In this document: positions 44,396 through 54,063 of the stretch, in pieces | Numbering within the stretch: position 1 is the stretch's first letter | Layout: each line of letters opens with the position of its first letter | The notes under the pieces: generated by a model | Told to the model about the DNA's origin: nothing | The model's database searches: none | The model's input: the letters and a program-made list of their open reading frames with translations, nothing else | Position numbers and translations under genes: made by a program | NCBI RefSeq assembly: GCF_018987265.1 | Contig: NZ_CP076853.1 | Coordinates: forward strand, 2,418,001-2,482,000 | Reading direction: 5' to 3' | Source of the DNA: Rhizobium sp. WYJ-E13 | GTDB taxonomy: Bacteria; Pseudomonadota; Alphaproteobacteria; Rhizobiales; Rhizobiaceae | Length of the DNA stretch: 64,000 bases

Positions 44396-44612
44396 GGTAC
44401 GAACTCCAAAACACAACAGGACGCAACAGAACAGGATGTACCGAAATCACGCGGACGTTCATGTCCGCCGTCGCTCGAAAAGCAGCGCAATGGCCTTCGG
44501 AAAAACTGGGGAAGACCGACCGGTTACTGATCGCAATCATTGCCGGTTATGCTTAAAAAACGGCTAAAGTTCAGAAGTAATTTATCTTATTTCACAAGCT
44601 TTCGTACACCAT

Positions 44613-44643
44613 AAAAACGCCCGCGGGAGAGGTCCTGCGGGCG
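44613..44643 (-). terminator. Intrinsic terminator of the RND efflux operon
   Basis: On the minus strand GCCCGCAGGACCTCTCCCGCGGGC-type hairpin: arms CGCCCGC (44618-44624 plus strand) and GCGGGCG (44637-44643), loop 12 bases, followed by TTTTT. It lies about 35 bases after the permease stop and upstream of the flagellin promoter region, isolating the two units. Confidence 0.85.
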
Positions 44644-44678
44644 CTTCCGAAAGTATTGAAAAAGGCTTGTTCGCCCTC

Positions 44679-47600
44679 TTACTCGGCAGCCTGAAGCTGT
44701 TCTTCCGGATCCGGCTTCGGACGCGTCGCATGCGTCATTTCCTCGTGCAGGCGCGCTTCCTCATGGGCATGCGGCTTGGCGAAGCGGGCAATCAGCAGAT
44801 AGGCGACGGGAGTGATGAACAGCGTCACCAGCGTTGCGAAGCCGAGCCCGCCGACGATGACCCAGCCGAGCGCCACGCGCGCCTCCGCACCCGCGCCATG
44901 GGCGAAGACCAGGGGAACGCCCCCAAGAATGGTCGCGATCATCGTCATCATGACTGGACGCAGGCGAAGCGCGCAGGCCTTTTCGATGGACGAGCGCACA
45001 TCCTCGCCGCGGTCACGCAGCTGATTGGCGAATTCCACGATCAGGATGCCGTTCTTCGCCATGACGCCGACAAGCAGCACGAGGCCAATCTGGCTGTAGA
45101 TGTTGAGGCTGGAGCCGGTGATGATGAGCGCAAAGACGGCGCAGGCAAGGCCGAGCGGCACCGTCGACATGATGATCAGCGACGACAGGACGCTCTCGAA
45201 CTGGGCCGCCAGCACCAGGAAAATGATGACAATCGCAAAGCCGAAGGTCAACGCCATGCCGCTGGAATTCTCTTCGAGCGTTGCGGCCTCGGCAAGCGGC
45301 AGCAGACGCGCGCCGGGCGGCAACAGCGGTGCTGCCATCTGCGTGACGTTCTTGACAGCATCGCCGAGCGACATGCCGTCCTTGAGACCGGCGGTGATCG
45401 CTACGGACGCGAGCTGCTGTTCGCGATTGAGCTGCGGGGCGACCGAGCCTTCCTTCAGCGAAGCGATGACCGACATCGGCACGATCTTGCCTTCGCCCGT
45501 CTTCAGGAAGACGTTTTCGAGATCGGTCGGATCGTCGATCGGCCGCATCGTCGAAGTCAGAAGCACCGGGTAGGATTCACCATTGACGAAGACGTCGACC
45601 ACCGATCGTCCCTCGAGCAGTGACTGGATGGCGGTCGAAAGCCCTGTAATGTCGATACCGAGATCGGAGGCCCGTTCGCGATCGATGGCGACGGAGACTT
45701 GCGCCTGCGAGGGTTCGTTGGTCAGGCGCGGCGTGTCGTATTGGCCGCTTGCGTCGAGTTGCTGCACGAGTTTGGCGGCAGCCGCCGTCAGCGCCTCGTG
45801 GTCGTTGCCGATCAGCGCCATCTGAAGACCGCTGCCGGCGCCGCGGATGCGCAGGCTGTTCGACGAGATCGCATTGCCGCGCAGCGCTGGCACCTTCGAC
45901 GCAGCCTGGTTGATGTCGCGCACGATCTGGGCCTGCGTGCGGTGGCGCTCGCCCCAGGGCGCCAGCGTCAGCACCATGAAGCCGCTGTTGGAAGAGCCAC
46001 CCTGGCCGGAGATCGAGAAGACGTTCCTGATATCGCCGCTGTCAACGAGCGGCTGAAGGTATTCCTCCACCAGTTGAAGCTTGTCGCGCGTATACTCGAG
46101 GCTGGAGCCCTGCGGCGTCGTCAGCCGCATCATCACCATGGCGCGGTCTTCCTCCGGCGTCAGCTCGCTCTTGACCGTGCCGAAAGCAACAACGGCTGCC
46201 GCGCCGAAAATGAGCGAGAAGACGATGACGACAACAGGCGCGCCCAGGCAGGCATGCAGCGCCCATTTATAAATGCTGGCGAAGGCCTCGCCGAAGCGGC
46301 CGAGCAGCCCGTGATCCTCGATCATCGGCTTGGTCAGCATGCGCGAGGCGAGCATCGGGCACAGCGTCAGCGCCACGATCGACGACAGGCCGACCGAGAA
46401 GGCAAGGACGAAACCGAACTCGCGGAAAAGACCACCCACCTGCCCCGGCAGGAAGGAGAGCGGAATGAAGACGGCGGCAAGTGTGGCCGTTGTCGCGATG
46501 ACGGCGAAGAATACCTCGCGCGTGCCGAGCACGGCGGCCGCGCGCGGCCCCATGCCTTCCGAGCGTCGGCGCACGATGTTTTCGAGCACGACGATGGCGT
46601 CGTCGACCACGAGACCGGTCGCCAGCACGATCGCAAGCAGCGTCAGGATGTTGATCGAGAAGCCGACCATATAGATCGCGGCAAGCGTGCCGATCAGCGC
46701 CACCGGCATCGAGACGGACGGGATCAGCGTCGCGCGCCAGTCGCGCAGGAAGAGATAGATGACGACGGTGACGATCACGGCCGAGAGCAGCAACGCCAGC
46801 ACCACTTCATGGATCGCGCCCTCGATGAACACGGCGTCGTCGCTGGTGATTGCGATCGTCGTGCCCTTCGGCAGCGTCTTGGAAAGCTGGTCGACGGCAG
46901 CGTGAATGCCGGTGGATATATTCAACGTATTCGACTGCGCCTGGCGGATGATGCCGAGACCGATGCCCGGCTTGCCATTGGAACGCAGCGCCGTCTCGCC
47001 GTCGCGCGGTCCGAGCGTCACGGTCGCAACATCGCCGAGGCGCACATTGTGCTGCAGGATGACGTTCTGGAAGTCTTCGGGCGTCTGCAGGCTGGCGGTG
47101 GCGCGCACCACGATATCCTGCATCGGGCTCTTCAGCGAACCGGCTGGCACATCGAGCGCGGCATTGTCGAGCGCCTTGGTGAGATCGCCAATAGTCAGCC
47201 CGCGGCTTGCAAGCGCGCTCTGATCGACGTCGACGCGGAAAACCTTTTCCTGATCGCCGTATTCCTCGACATCGGCAACGCCATCGACAGAGGCCAGTCG
47301 ATCGACCACCTCGTTCTCGACGAGCAATGTCAGATCGTCCATGTTGAGCGTATCCGACGTCACCGCAAGGCGCATGATCGCCGAGGAATCCGAGTCAGCT
47401 TTGACGATCTGCGGCGCATCCGCCTCATCGGGCAGGTTCTGGGCAATGCGGCCGATGGCGTCACGCACGTCATTGGCGGCAACGGCCAGGTCGATAGAGT
47501 CGGAAAATTCCAGCGTTACGCGGCTCTGGCCGAACTGGGAACTGGAAGAGATGGATTTGAGGCCGCTGACGCGGGCGACCGCACCTTCGATGACCTTGGT

Positions 47601-47834
47601 CAATTCCTGGTCGATCGTCTGCGGCGAAGCACCGTCGAAGGTCGTGCGCACGGTTACCACCGGCCGGTCGACATCGGGCAGTTCGCGCACTTCGACGCCG
47701 ACATAGGCCGCAAGACCGGCCACCACCATCAGCGTGTTGAACACCAGCGCCAGGATCGGGCGGCGCACGAACAGCGCGGTGAAAGACGCCTTGCTGGATT
47801 CCGGCTTGCCCTGGTGGATCTCGGTCACGTTCAT
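44679..47834 (-). CDS. RND multidrug efflux permease (HAE1/AcrB type)
   Basis: A 1051-residue inner-membrane pump with twelve expected helices and two large periplasmic loops. Helix 1 is ILALVFNTLMVVAGLAAYVGV; proton-relay Asp pair in ATGLVVDDAIVVLENIVRR; second-half relay in VLLVGVMAKNGILIVEFANQL; motif GAGSGLQMALIGNDHEAL. It forms a tripartite pump with the adaptor encoded just upstream (ATGA overlap at 47831-47834); no outer-membrane factor gene is adjacent, so a shared TolC-like channel is expected. Terminator follows at 44613. Confidence 0.95.
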   Translation of the reverse strand: MNVTEIHQGKPESSKASFTALFVRRPILALVFNTLMVVAGLAAYVGVEVRELPDVDRPVVTVRTTFDGASPQTIDQELTKVIEGAVARVSGLKSISSSSQFGQSRVTLEFSDSIDLAVAANDVRDAIGRIAQNLPDEADAPQIVKADSDSSAIMRLAVTSDTLNMDDLTLLVENEVVDRLASVDGVADVEEYGDQEKVFRVDVDQSALASRGLTIGDLTKALDNAALDVPAGSLKSPMQDIVVRATASLQTPEDFQNVILQHNVRLGDVATVTLGPRDGETALRSNGKPGIGLGIIRQAQSNTLNISTGIHAAVDQLSKTLPKGTTIAITSDDAVFIEGAIHEVVLALLLSAVIVTVVIYLFLRDWRATLIPSVSMPVALIGTLAAIYMVGFSINILTLLAIVLATGLVVDDAIVVLENIVRRRSEGMGPRAAAVLGTREVFFAVIATTATLAAVFIPLSFLPGQVGGLFREFGFVLAFSVGLSSIVALTLCPMLASRMLTKPMIEDHGLLGRFGEAFASIYKWALHACLGAPVVVIVFSLIFGAAAVVAFGTVKSELTPEEDRAMVMMRLTTPQGSSLEYTRDKLQLVEEYLQPLVDSGDIRNVFSISGQGGSSNSGFMVLTLAPWGERHRTQAQIVRDINQAASKVPALRGNAISSNSLRIRGAGSGLQMALIGNDHEALTAAAAKLVQQLDASGQYDTPRLTNEPSQAQVSVAIDRERASDLGIDITGLSTAIQSLLEGRSVVDVFVNGESYPVLLTSTMRPIDDPTDLENVFLKTGEGKIVPMSVIASLKEGSVAPQLNREQQLASVAITAGLKDGMSLGDAVKNVTQMAAPLLPPGARLLPLAEAATLEENSSGMALTFGFAIVIIFLVLAAQFESVLSSLIIMSTVPLGLACAVFALIITGSSLNIYSQIGLVLLVGVMAKNGILIVEFANQLRDRGEDVRSSIEKACALRLRPVMMTMIATILGGVPLVFAHGAGAEARVALGWVIVGGLGFATLVTLFITPVAYLLIARFAKPHAHEEARLHEEMTHATRPKPDPEEQLQAAE

Positions 47835-49042
47835 TGGGAGGCGACCTTGTCGTTAGAGGCGATATCGGTCGCCACACGCACAGCGCCGTTCTCGCGCACG
47901 CGCTGCAGGCCCTGCGTGACGATCTGGTCGCCATCATCAAGGTCAGCCTTGACCAGCACATAATCCGGATTGCGCTGCACGACCGTGACCCGCACCTTGT
48001 GCGATCTGCCGTCGGTCACCCGCCAGACGAAAGAGCCCTGGGCATCCCACTGCACGGAGAGCGGGTTGACGGCTGGGTATTTATCGCCTGCAAACTTCAT
48101 GCTGACAGCAAAGGACATGCCGGCGCGCAGCTCGTCCGAGCTGTTGTCGATCCGTCCCCGCAGGCGCAGCGTGCGGCTTGCCGCGTCGACGCGGTTGTCG
48201 ACCGCTTCCAGCACACCTGAAAAGATCTTGCCCGGTCGCGCCACGGACGTTGCCTCGACCACCTGGCCAACGGAGACCGTATTGGCGAAACGCTCCGGCA
48301 CCCAGTAGTCGACGAGGATTTCAGTGCGGTCGTCGAGCGTCACGATCGGCGTCGAGGTCGTGACGTTGTCGCCGATATTGACCGGCACGATGCCGACGAT
48401 ACCGTCGATCGGCGCGACGATATTGCGGCGTGCGAGATTGAGATCGGCCGCCTGCAGTTGCAGCCGCGCATTCTGCTCGGCGATCTCGGAATCGAAGACG
48501 TCCATGCGCGACACACTGGACTTGATGTTGTGGTAGAGGCTGGATTTCTCGAGCGCGCTATTCAGCGCCACCTGCGCTTGCCCCTGGGCAATGACCTGCT
48601 CCTCGCTGTCGAGTTTGGCAAGAACCTGACCCTGCTTGACCATATCGCCCGACTTGATGAGAATTTCGCGGATCGTGCCGGTTGCCTGCGGCGTGACCGC
48701 GACGGAGCGGATCGCGTCGCCCGTGCCGATCGCGTTCAGCCGGTCGTTGACGACGCCCTGTACTACGGCCTGGGTGACGACGAGAACGGAAGCATTGCGC
48801 CCACCGCCGCCTTCGCCGCCGTTACGACGACCCTGCCCTTGCCCCTGGCCGCCCTGACCTTGGCCGCCGCCCTTCGCCTGATCGGCCGCTTCATCGGTCT
48901 TGGGAGCAATCCTGGAGACGAGGTTGTCAGGAATTCCGGCATTGCGCATCGCATCGCCTGCCTCGGGCACAAAGTATACCCACGCGGCAAAGCCGGCGAT
49001 AATCACGACAACGCAAAGTAAAAACTGCTTCCAAAAAGGCAT
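47831..49042 (-). CDS. RND efflux periplasmic adaptor (membrane fusion protein)
   Basis: A 403-residue adaptor. N-terminal anchor helix (QFLLCVVVIIAGFAAWVYFV), then an unusual Gly/Gln/Arg low-complexity stretch at about residues 57-82, biotinyl-lipoyl halves (SVAVTPQATGTIREILIKSGD, KQGQVLAKLDSEEQVIAQG; ARRNIVAPIDGIVG), the beta-barrel and membrane-proximal domain. It joins the permease to an outer-membrane channel. The low-complexity insert is not typical of AcrA and may simply be a spacer. Confidence 0.93.
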   Translation of the reverse strand: MPFWKQFLLCVVVIIAGFAAWVYFVPEAGDAMRNAGIPDNLVSRIAPKTDEAADQAKGGGQGQGGQGQGQGRRNGGEGGGGRNASVLVVTQAVVQGVVNDRLNAIGTGDAIRSVAVTPQATGTIREILIKSGDMVKQGQVLAKLDSEEQVIAQGQAQVALNSALEKSSLYHNIKSSVSRMDVFDSEIAEQNARLQLQAADLNLARRNIVAPIDGIVGIVPVNIGDNVTTSTPIVTLDDRTEILVDYWVPERFANTVSVGQVVEATSVARPGKIFSGVLEAVDNRVDAASRTLRLRGRIDNSSDELRAGMSFAVSMKFAGDKYPAVNPLSVQWDAQGSFVWRVTDGRSHKVRVTVVQRNPDYVLVKADLDDGDQIVTQGLQRVRENGAVRVATDIASNDKVASQ

Positions 49043-49252
49043 TCACGTCTCCGGAGGGACTCGAGGTTAGACCAGGGTCGGTCGAAAGAGGCGTTGCGGG
49101 ACAACCAGTCCCGTCAGGTGCGACAATATCGCACCTTTCCCCGGCCGGCAGCAAGCGTAACCACCCGTCATTACAGAATTGTAATATCAGCAAAGATTGA
49201 AAATAACCCGCCCGCTCACTTTTACTTGAGCGATGCCGGGGAGCCGTTCCAG

Positions 49253-49276
49253 CAAAAGTGTGCAGCGGTTTTGCGT
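49253..49276. repeat. Short palindromic repeat (GCAAAA...TTTTGCG type), copy 2
   Basis: GCAAAAGTGTGCAGCGG then TTTTGCG, in the gap between the efflux adaptor promoter side and the AraC stop. It matches 24078-24104 in its core and 57085-57111. No gene is seen in 49043-49334 apart from this repeat. Confidence 0.75.
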
Positions 49277-49334
49277 CGGAACTGAGCAAGAAAAGAGATA
49301 GGCAATTTCCGTGTTCTAAGGATATGGAAATAAC

Positions 49335-50189
49335 CTATATACGCCTCTCCCGCCGCCACGTCCCGGGCGACACCCCATGCAGCGCCGTGAAGACCCGTGT
49401 CAGATGGCTTTGGTCTGCAAAGCCGCAGGCGACCGCGATCTCGGCGATGGAGCCCGTGCCGAGCAGCATCTGCCGCGCCTTCTCCGCCCGGTATTCCATG
49501 AGCCAGCGATGTGGAGTGCGGCCGGTCGATCTCTTGAAGGCGCGGATGAAATAGCTGGTCGACAACCCGCATTGCGCCGCGACATCAGATATCGTCGCCT
49601 CCCGCGCCGTCAGCGAGGCGAGGAACGCCGTCGCCATGTTGAGCTGACGCCCCGAAAGCCCACTGCTGCGTTCGACCGGCAGATTGATCTTGCCGTAACG
49701 CGTCACCAGATGCGCCTGCAGCGCCAGCAGGACATGATCGATGAAAAGAGCGCTCGCATGCGCTGGCTGGCTGAGCGCCGGCAGGAGTGCCATTGCGAGC
49801 CCTTGCACGACCGGATCAAGCTGACCCTGCCCGCAATCGAGCCCGTTAAAGCCGGAACGCCCCGCCTCGTAGCTGAAATCGGAAAGCCCCTGCCGGGTTA
49901 TGTTGAAACGCATGTTGTCGAAGGAGGAGCGATGATGGCAGCGCCACTCCTCCCCGAGATCGGTGATCGCCAGCGCTCCCGCCGGATGGCCGCCGTCGTG
50001 GATGAGCCTGCCGCGGCGCCAGAGGCGATGGTTGTCGAAGGGTTTCAGCTGCGCGATCACGCTGAAAGCCTCCGCCTGGGGAATCGGCCCGCTCTCGTCA
50101 TGATCGGCGCTGTTGCTGCGCATGCGCGTGATCGACACCGCACCGGCTTGAAGCAATGAAATCTGTGGCCGAGACGCCAATTCAATCAC
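49335..50189 (-). CDS. AraC family transcriptional regulator
   Basis: A 284-residue regulator. The C-terminal AraC HTH pair is clear (TISDVAAQCGLSTSYFIRAFKRSTGRTPHRWLMEYR and SIAEIAVACGFADQSHLTRVFTALHGVSPGTWRR). The N-terminal 160 residues look like the effector part of the AraC_E_bind/DUF-type regulators. Its target is not obvious; the nearby efflux operon (same strand, downstream) and VOC gene are candidates. Confidence 0.9.
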   Translation of the reverse strand: MIELASRPQISLLQAGAVSITRMRSNSADHDESGPIPQAEAFSVIAQLKPFDNHRLWRRGRLIHDGGHPAGALAITDLGEEWRCHHRSSFDNMRFNITRQGLSDFSYEAGRSGFNGLDCGQGQLDPVVQGLAMALLPALSQPAHASALFIDHVLLALQAHLVTRYGKINLPVERSSGLSGRQLNMATAFLASLTAREATISDVAAQCGLSTSYFIRAFKRSTGRTPHRWLMEYRAEKARQMLLGTGSIAEIAVACGFADQSHLTRVFTALHGVSPGTWRRERRI

Positions 50190-50315
50190 CCCCGTTTTCG
50201 AATTGCCTCCCGCTGTCCCAATGACATCATTTCCCCTGAAAATCCACTGGGAGAATTGAAACGGCAGCCCTGTCTCCGGGGCTGCCGTCCACTCCGGTCA
50301 TGGTGCTTCGCAGAT

Positions 50316-50798
50316 TCAGGCCGCTTCCTGGAACGCCTTTTCCAATGTCGCGACATCGAGCTTGACCATCTGCAGCATCGCCTCGGTCATCTTCTTCGCA
50401 TTGCCCTTGCGCTGACCGCTCATCATCTCGGCCAGAGCCTTGGGCACGATCTGCCAGGAAAGACCCCAGCGATCCCTGAGCCAGCCGCAGTGTTCTGCCA
50501 TACCCCCGTTGCCAAGGAACCCATCCCAGATACGGTCGACCTCCGCCTGATCTTCGCAGATGACCTGTACGGAATAGGCATGGTTGAACGGTTCGAACGG
50601 CCCGGCCTTCATGGCCATGAAATTCTGGCCGCCAAGCTTGAACTCCACGATTTCGACACTGCCTGGAGGGCCGCTCGGCGTTTCTGCCGGCACGGTGGTG
50701 ATGTCGCCGATTGCGGAATTGGGCACAAGCGAAACGTAGAATTCCACCGCCTCGCGGGCGCCTTCGGCAAACCAGAGATGTGAAATGACCTTGACCAT
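50316..50798 (-). CDS. VOC family protein (PhnB/3-dmu-9_3-mt type)
   Basis: A 160-residue protein with one VOC half-repeat pair: ISHLWFAEGAREAVEFYVSL, VEFKLGGQNFMAMKAGP, and the conserved WGLSWQIVPKALAEMM plus C-terminal helix AMLQMVKLDVATLEKAF. This family is usually annotated as PhnB-like or '3-demethylubiquinone-9 3-methyltransferase' by historical error; its true activity is unknown. Promoter region 50799-51109 is shared with the divergent hydrolase cluster. Confidence 0.9.
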   Translation of the reverse strand: MVKVISHLWFAEGAREAVEFYVSLVPNSAIGDITTVPAETPSGPPGSVEIVEFKLGGQNFMAMKAGPFEPFNHAYSVQVICEDQAEVDRIWDGFLGNGGMAEHCGWLRDRWGLSWQIVPKALAEMMSGQRKGNAKKMTEAMLQMVKLDVATLEKAFQEAA

Positions 50799-51109
50799 GA
50801 AACATCCTCCTTTTGGTCGTCGTTCATGGCTCTAGGACGCATGAGCCCCGACAATCCCGACAGGGCCGCGAAAAAAAATCCCGGGTGCCTCTTTGGCTAC
50901 TCCGACACCTTTCCGACCACCTCTGCGCCCCGAGGCAATTTTTGACAAAAGAGGGTAGAAACCGACAATCTGATTTGGCTTTTGCCAAGTAGGTTCGCCG
51001 TCGAATCGCGACCTCTCACTCGCGGGGAAGCGATGCACCACAAGCTTCTGCAGCGGCCGACTGGCAGCCGATTCCTGCCTTCAAGGCCTCATGACCAGGG
51101 AGAACGATA
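50799..51109. promoter_or_regulatory. Divergent promoter region, VOC gene and hydrolase cluster
   Basis: 311 bases with no credible gene. It must hold the promoters of the VOC gene (minus) and the seven-gene cluster from 51110 (plus). A TTGACA at 50942-50947 with a weak CAATCT-like -10 at 50966-50971 is a candidate plus-strand promoter. A stretch of A (GAAAAAAAAT, about 50873) lies near the VOC side. Confidence 0.4.
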
Positions 51110-51799
51110 ATGTCCAAATATCTTGAAGTCCTCACGCCCCAGAACAGCCAGCTGATCTTCATCGACCAGCAGCCGCAGATGGCCTTCGGCGTACAGTCCA
51201 TCGACCGCCAGACTTTGAAGAATAATGTCGTCGGCCTCGCCAAGGCCGCCAAGACCTTCAAGGTGCCGACCACCATCACCACGGTCGAAACCGAGGCCTT
51301 CTCCGGCAACACCTATCCGGAACTGCTCGCCGTCTTCCCCGAAAACACGATTCTCGAACGCTCCTCGATGAACTCCTGGGACGACCAGAACGTCCGCGAC
51401 GCCCTGGCGAAGAATGCCGCCAACGGCCGCAAGAAAGTCGTCGTTTCAGGCCTCTGGACGGAGGTCTGCAACACCACCTTCGCGCTCTCCTGCATGCACG
51501 ACACCGATTACGAGATCTACATGGTCGCCGATGCCTCGGGCGGCACGTCGGCCGATGCGCATAAATACGCCATGGATCGCATGGTCCAGGCCGGCTGCGT
51601 TCCCGTCACCTGGCAGCAGGTTCTGCTGGAATGGCAGCGCGACTGGGCACGCCGCGAAACCTATGACGCCGTCACCACCATCGTCAAGGAACATTCCGGC
51701 GCTTACGGCATGGGCGTCGACTACGCCTATACCCACGTCCACAAGGCGCCCGAACGTGTCAAGCATGGTGAGCGCATCGGCCCGAATCCGGCCAAGTAA
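51110..51799 (+). CDS. Isochorismatase-like cysteine hydrolase
   Basis: A 229-residue member of the isochorismatase superfamily. Catalytic Asp in SQLIFIDQQPQMAF, Lys in KKVVVSGLWTEVC, and the nucleophilic Cys in the same segment (LWTEVCNTTF). The C-terminal extension (after about residue 175, WARRETYDAVTTIVKEHSGAYGMG) is typical of the YcaC-like or 'hydrolase' branch. Substrate unknown. First gene of a co-directional cluster with XapX, amidohydrolase, DoxX, alpha/beta hydrolase, glyoxalase and YoaK. Confidence 0.92.
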   Translation: MSKYLEVLTPQNSQLIFIDQQPQMAFGVQSIDRQTLKNNVVGLAKAAKTFKVPTTITTVETEAFSGNTYPELLAVFPENTILERSSMNSWDDQNVRDALAKNAANGRKKVVVSGLWTEVCNTTFALSCMHDTDYEIYMVADASGGTSADAHKYAMDRMVQAGCVPVTWQQVLLEWQRDWARRETYDAVTTIVKEHSGAYGMGVDYAYTHVHKAPERVKHGERIGPNPAK

Positions 51800-51867
51800 A
51801 CTTCATCGGCGGGAGCGGCTTCTCTGCCGCTTTCGCTTTCCTGCATGACGAAGTGAATAGAGCCCAA

Positions 51868-52137
51868 ATGAAAATCTATCTCCTCTCCCTTGGAGCCGGC
51901 CTACTCGTTGGCATTGTCTACAGCCTGCTGAACGTCCGTTCGCCGGCCCCACCGGTCGTGGCGCTTGTCGGCCTGCTTGGCATTCTGGTCGGCGAGCAGG
52001 TCATCCCATTCGCGAAGACCTTGATCAACAAGGAGCCTGCGGCCGTCTCGTGGCTGAACCAGATAAAGCCGCACATGTTCGGCCACCTGCCGAAAGGCAG
52101 CGCACCTTCCGACGCAAAGCCTTCTGACAAGGTCTGA
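51868..52137 (+). CDS. XapX domain small membrane protein
   Basis: An 89-residue protein whose first 50 residues are the XapX domain (LLSLGAGLLVGIVYSLLNVR, APPVVALVGLLGILVGEQV), two short helices, followed by a polar tail. The ATG at 51868 gives the canonical N-terminus; the GTG at 51853 is rejected. Function unknown; family members are commonly next to this kind of hydrolase and amidohydrolase, as here. Confidence 0.9.
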   Translation: MKIYLLSLGAGLLVGIVYSLLNVRSPAPPVVALVGLLGILVGEQVIPFAKTLINKEPAAVSWLNQIKPHMFGHLPKGSAPSDAKPSDKV

Positions 52138-52165
52138 TACACGCTTTCGCTCGAGGACGAAGACT

Positions 52166-54052
52166 ATGGAAAACGCAACTGCCGACCTCATCCTGCATCA
52201 TGGCCTGATCACCACGCTCGACCGATCCAATCCGACAGCCAGCGCCGTCGCCGTCAAAGACGGCAAGTACCTCGCCGTTGGCCACGACGCCGAGATCATG
52301 GCGCTCAAGGGGCCGAATACGAAGGTGGTCGACCTCAAGGGCAAGCGCGTCCTTCCCGGCCTCATCGACAACCACACGCACGTCATCCGCGGCGGCCTGA
52401 ACTTCAACATGGAACTGCGCTGGGATGGCGTTCGCTCGCTCGCCGACGCGATGGACATGCTGAAACGCCAGGTGGCGGCAACACCTGCGCCGCAATGGGT
52501 TCGTGTCGTCGGCGGCTTTACCGAGCACCAGTTTGCGGAAAAGCGCCTGCCGACGATCGAAGAGATCAACGCGGTCGCGCCGGATACCCCTGTCTTCATC
52601 CTGCATCTTTATGACCGCGCCCTTCTGAATGGCGCCGCCCTTCGCGCCGTCGGTTATACCAAGGACACCCCGAACCCACCCGGCGGCGAGATCACCCGAG
52701 ATGCAAACGGTAATCCGACTGGCCTGCTGCTTGCCAAACCGAATGCTGGCATCCTCTATTCGACGCTCGCGAAGGGTCCGAAACTGCCCTTCGATTACCA
52801 GGTCAATTCCACCCGCCATTTCATGCGCGAACTGAACCGTCTGGGTATTACCGGCGTCATTGACGCAGGCGGCGGCTTCCAGAACTATCCCGACGATTAC
52901 GCCGTCATCCAGAAGCTCGCCGACGAAGGCCAGATGACCGTGCGTCTCGCCTACAATCTCTTCACGCAGAAGCCGAAGCAGGAGAAGGAAGACTTCCTGA
53001 ACTGGACCGCTTCGGTGAAATACAAGCAGGGCAACGACTATTTCCGCCACAATGGCGCTGGCGAAATGCTGGTCTTTTCCGCTGCCGATTTCGAGGACTT
53101 CCGACAACCGCGCCCCGACATGCCACCGGAAATGGAAGGCGAACTGGAAGAGGTCGTGCGCGTGCTCGCCGAAAACCGCTGGCCCTGGCGTCTTCACGCC
53201 ACCTATGACGAGACGATCAGCCGCGCGCTCGATGTGTTCGAAAAAGTCAATCAGGATATCCCGCTCGAAGGCCTCAACTGGTTCTTCGACCACGCCGAGA
53301 CGATTTCCGAACGGTCGATCGACCGGATTGCAGCCCTTGGCGGCGGCATCGCCGTGCAGCATCGCATGGCCTATCAGGGCGAATATTTCGTCGAGCGCTA
53401 TGGTGTGGGTGCGGCCGAAGCCACCCCGCCGGTCGCCCGCATGCTGGAAAAGGGCGTCAAGGTCTCCGCCGGCACCGATGCGACCCGCGTCGCCTCCTAT
53501 AATCCCTGGGTGTCGCTCTCCTGGATGATCACGGGCCGCACTGTCGGCGGCATGGCAATCTATCCACGCGCCAACTGCCTCGACCGCGAGACGGCGCTGC
53601 GCATGTGGACCGAAAACGTCACCTGGTTCTCCAATGAAGAAGGTAAGAAGGGGCGCATCGAGAAGGGCCAGTTCGCCGATCTCATCGTGCCGGACAAGGA
53701 TTTCTTCGCCTGCGCCGAAGAGGAAATCTCGTTCCTCACCTCGGAGCTCACCATGGTCGGCGGCAGGATCGTCTATGGATCAGGCGCTTTCGCCAGCCTC
53801 GATGAAAACCCGGTCCCACCCGCCATGCCGGACTGGTCGCCGGTGCGCAGCTTCAAAGGTTATGCCGCCTGGGGCGAACCAGAAGGTGCCGGCAAGAACT
53901 CGCTGCACCGCCGCCTGATCTCGTCCTGCGGCTGCGCCAATGATTGCAACGTCCACGGCCATGCCCACGCCAATGCCTGGGGCTCGCAGGCGCCGGTCTC
54001 CGATCTCAAGAGCTTTTGGGGCGCGCTCGGCTGCGCCTGCTGGGCCGTCTGA
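52166..54052 (+). CDS. YtcJ-like amidohydrolase with Cys/His-rich tail
   Basis: A 628-residue metal-dependent hydrolase. The metal motif is VLPGLIDNHTHVIRGG near the N-terminus; further ligands are in NWFFDHAETIS and AVQHRM; active Asp in SAGTDATRVASYNPW; C-terminal FADLIVPDKDFF. Family members hydrolyse amides, imides or esters. Beyond the usual C-terminus is a tail from about residue 590: LISSCGCANDCNVHGHAHAN, later GALGCACWAV, with six Cys and three His, that could bind a metal. Twelve bases later the DoxX gene starts. Confidence 0.92.
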   Translation: MENATADLILHHGLITTLDRSNPTASAVAVKDGKYLAVGHDAEIMALKGPNTKVVDLKGKRVLPGLIDNHTHVIRGGLNFNMELRWDGVRSLADAMDMLKRQVAATPAPQWVRVVGGFTEHQFAEKRLPTIEEINAVAPDTPVFILHLYDRALLNGAALRAVGYTKDTPNPPGGEITRDANGNPTGLLLAKPNAGILYSTLAKGPKLPFDYQVNSTRHFMRELNRLGITGVIDAGGGFQNYPDDYAVIQKLADEGQMTVRLAYNLFTQKPKQEKEDFLNWTASVKYKQGNDYFRHNGAGEMLVFSAADFEDFRQPRPDMPPEMEGELEEVVRVLAENRWPWRLHATYDETISRALDVFEKVNQDIPLEGLNWFFDHAETISERSIDRIAALGGGIAVQHRMAYQGEYFVERYGVGAAEATPPVARMLEKGVKVSAGTDATRVASYNPWVSLSWMITGRTVGGMAIYPRANCLDRETALRMWTENVTWFSNEEGKKGRIEKGQFADLIVPDKDFFACAEEEISFLTSELTMVGGRIVYGSGAFASLDENPVPPAMPDWSPVRSFKGYAAWGEPEGAGKNSLHRRLISSCGCANDCNVHGHAHANAWGSQAPVSDLKSFWGALGCACWAV

Positions 54053-54063
54053 GGATCGATCCG

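Noticed and set aside
45699..47963. 754-residue open frame on the plus strand
   Set aside because: Antisense to the RND permease, with Arg/His/Gln-rich composition and no family motif.
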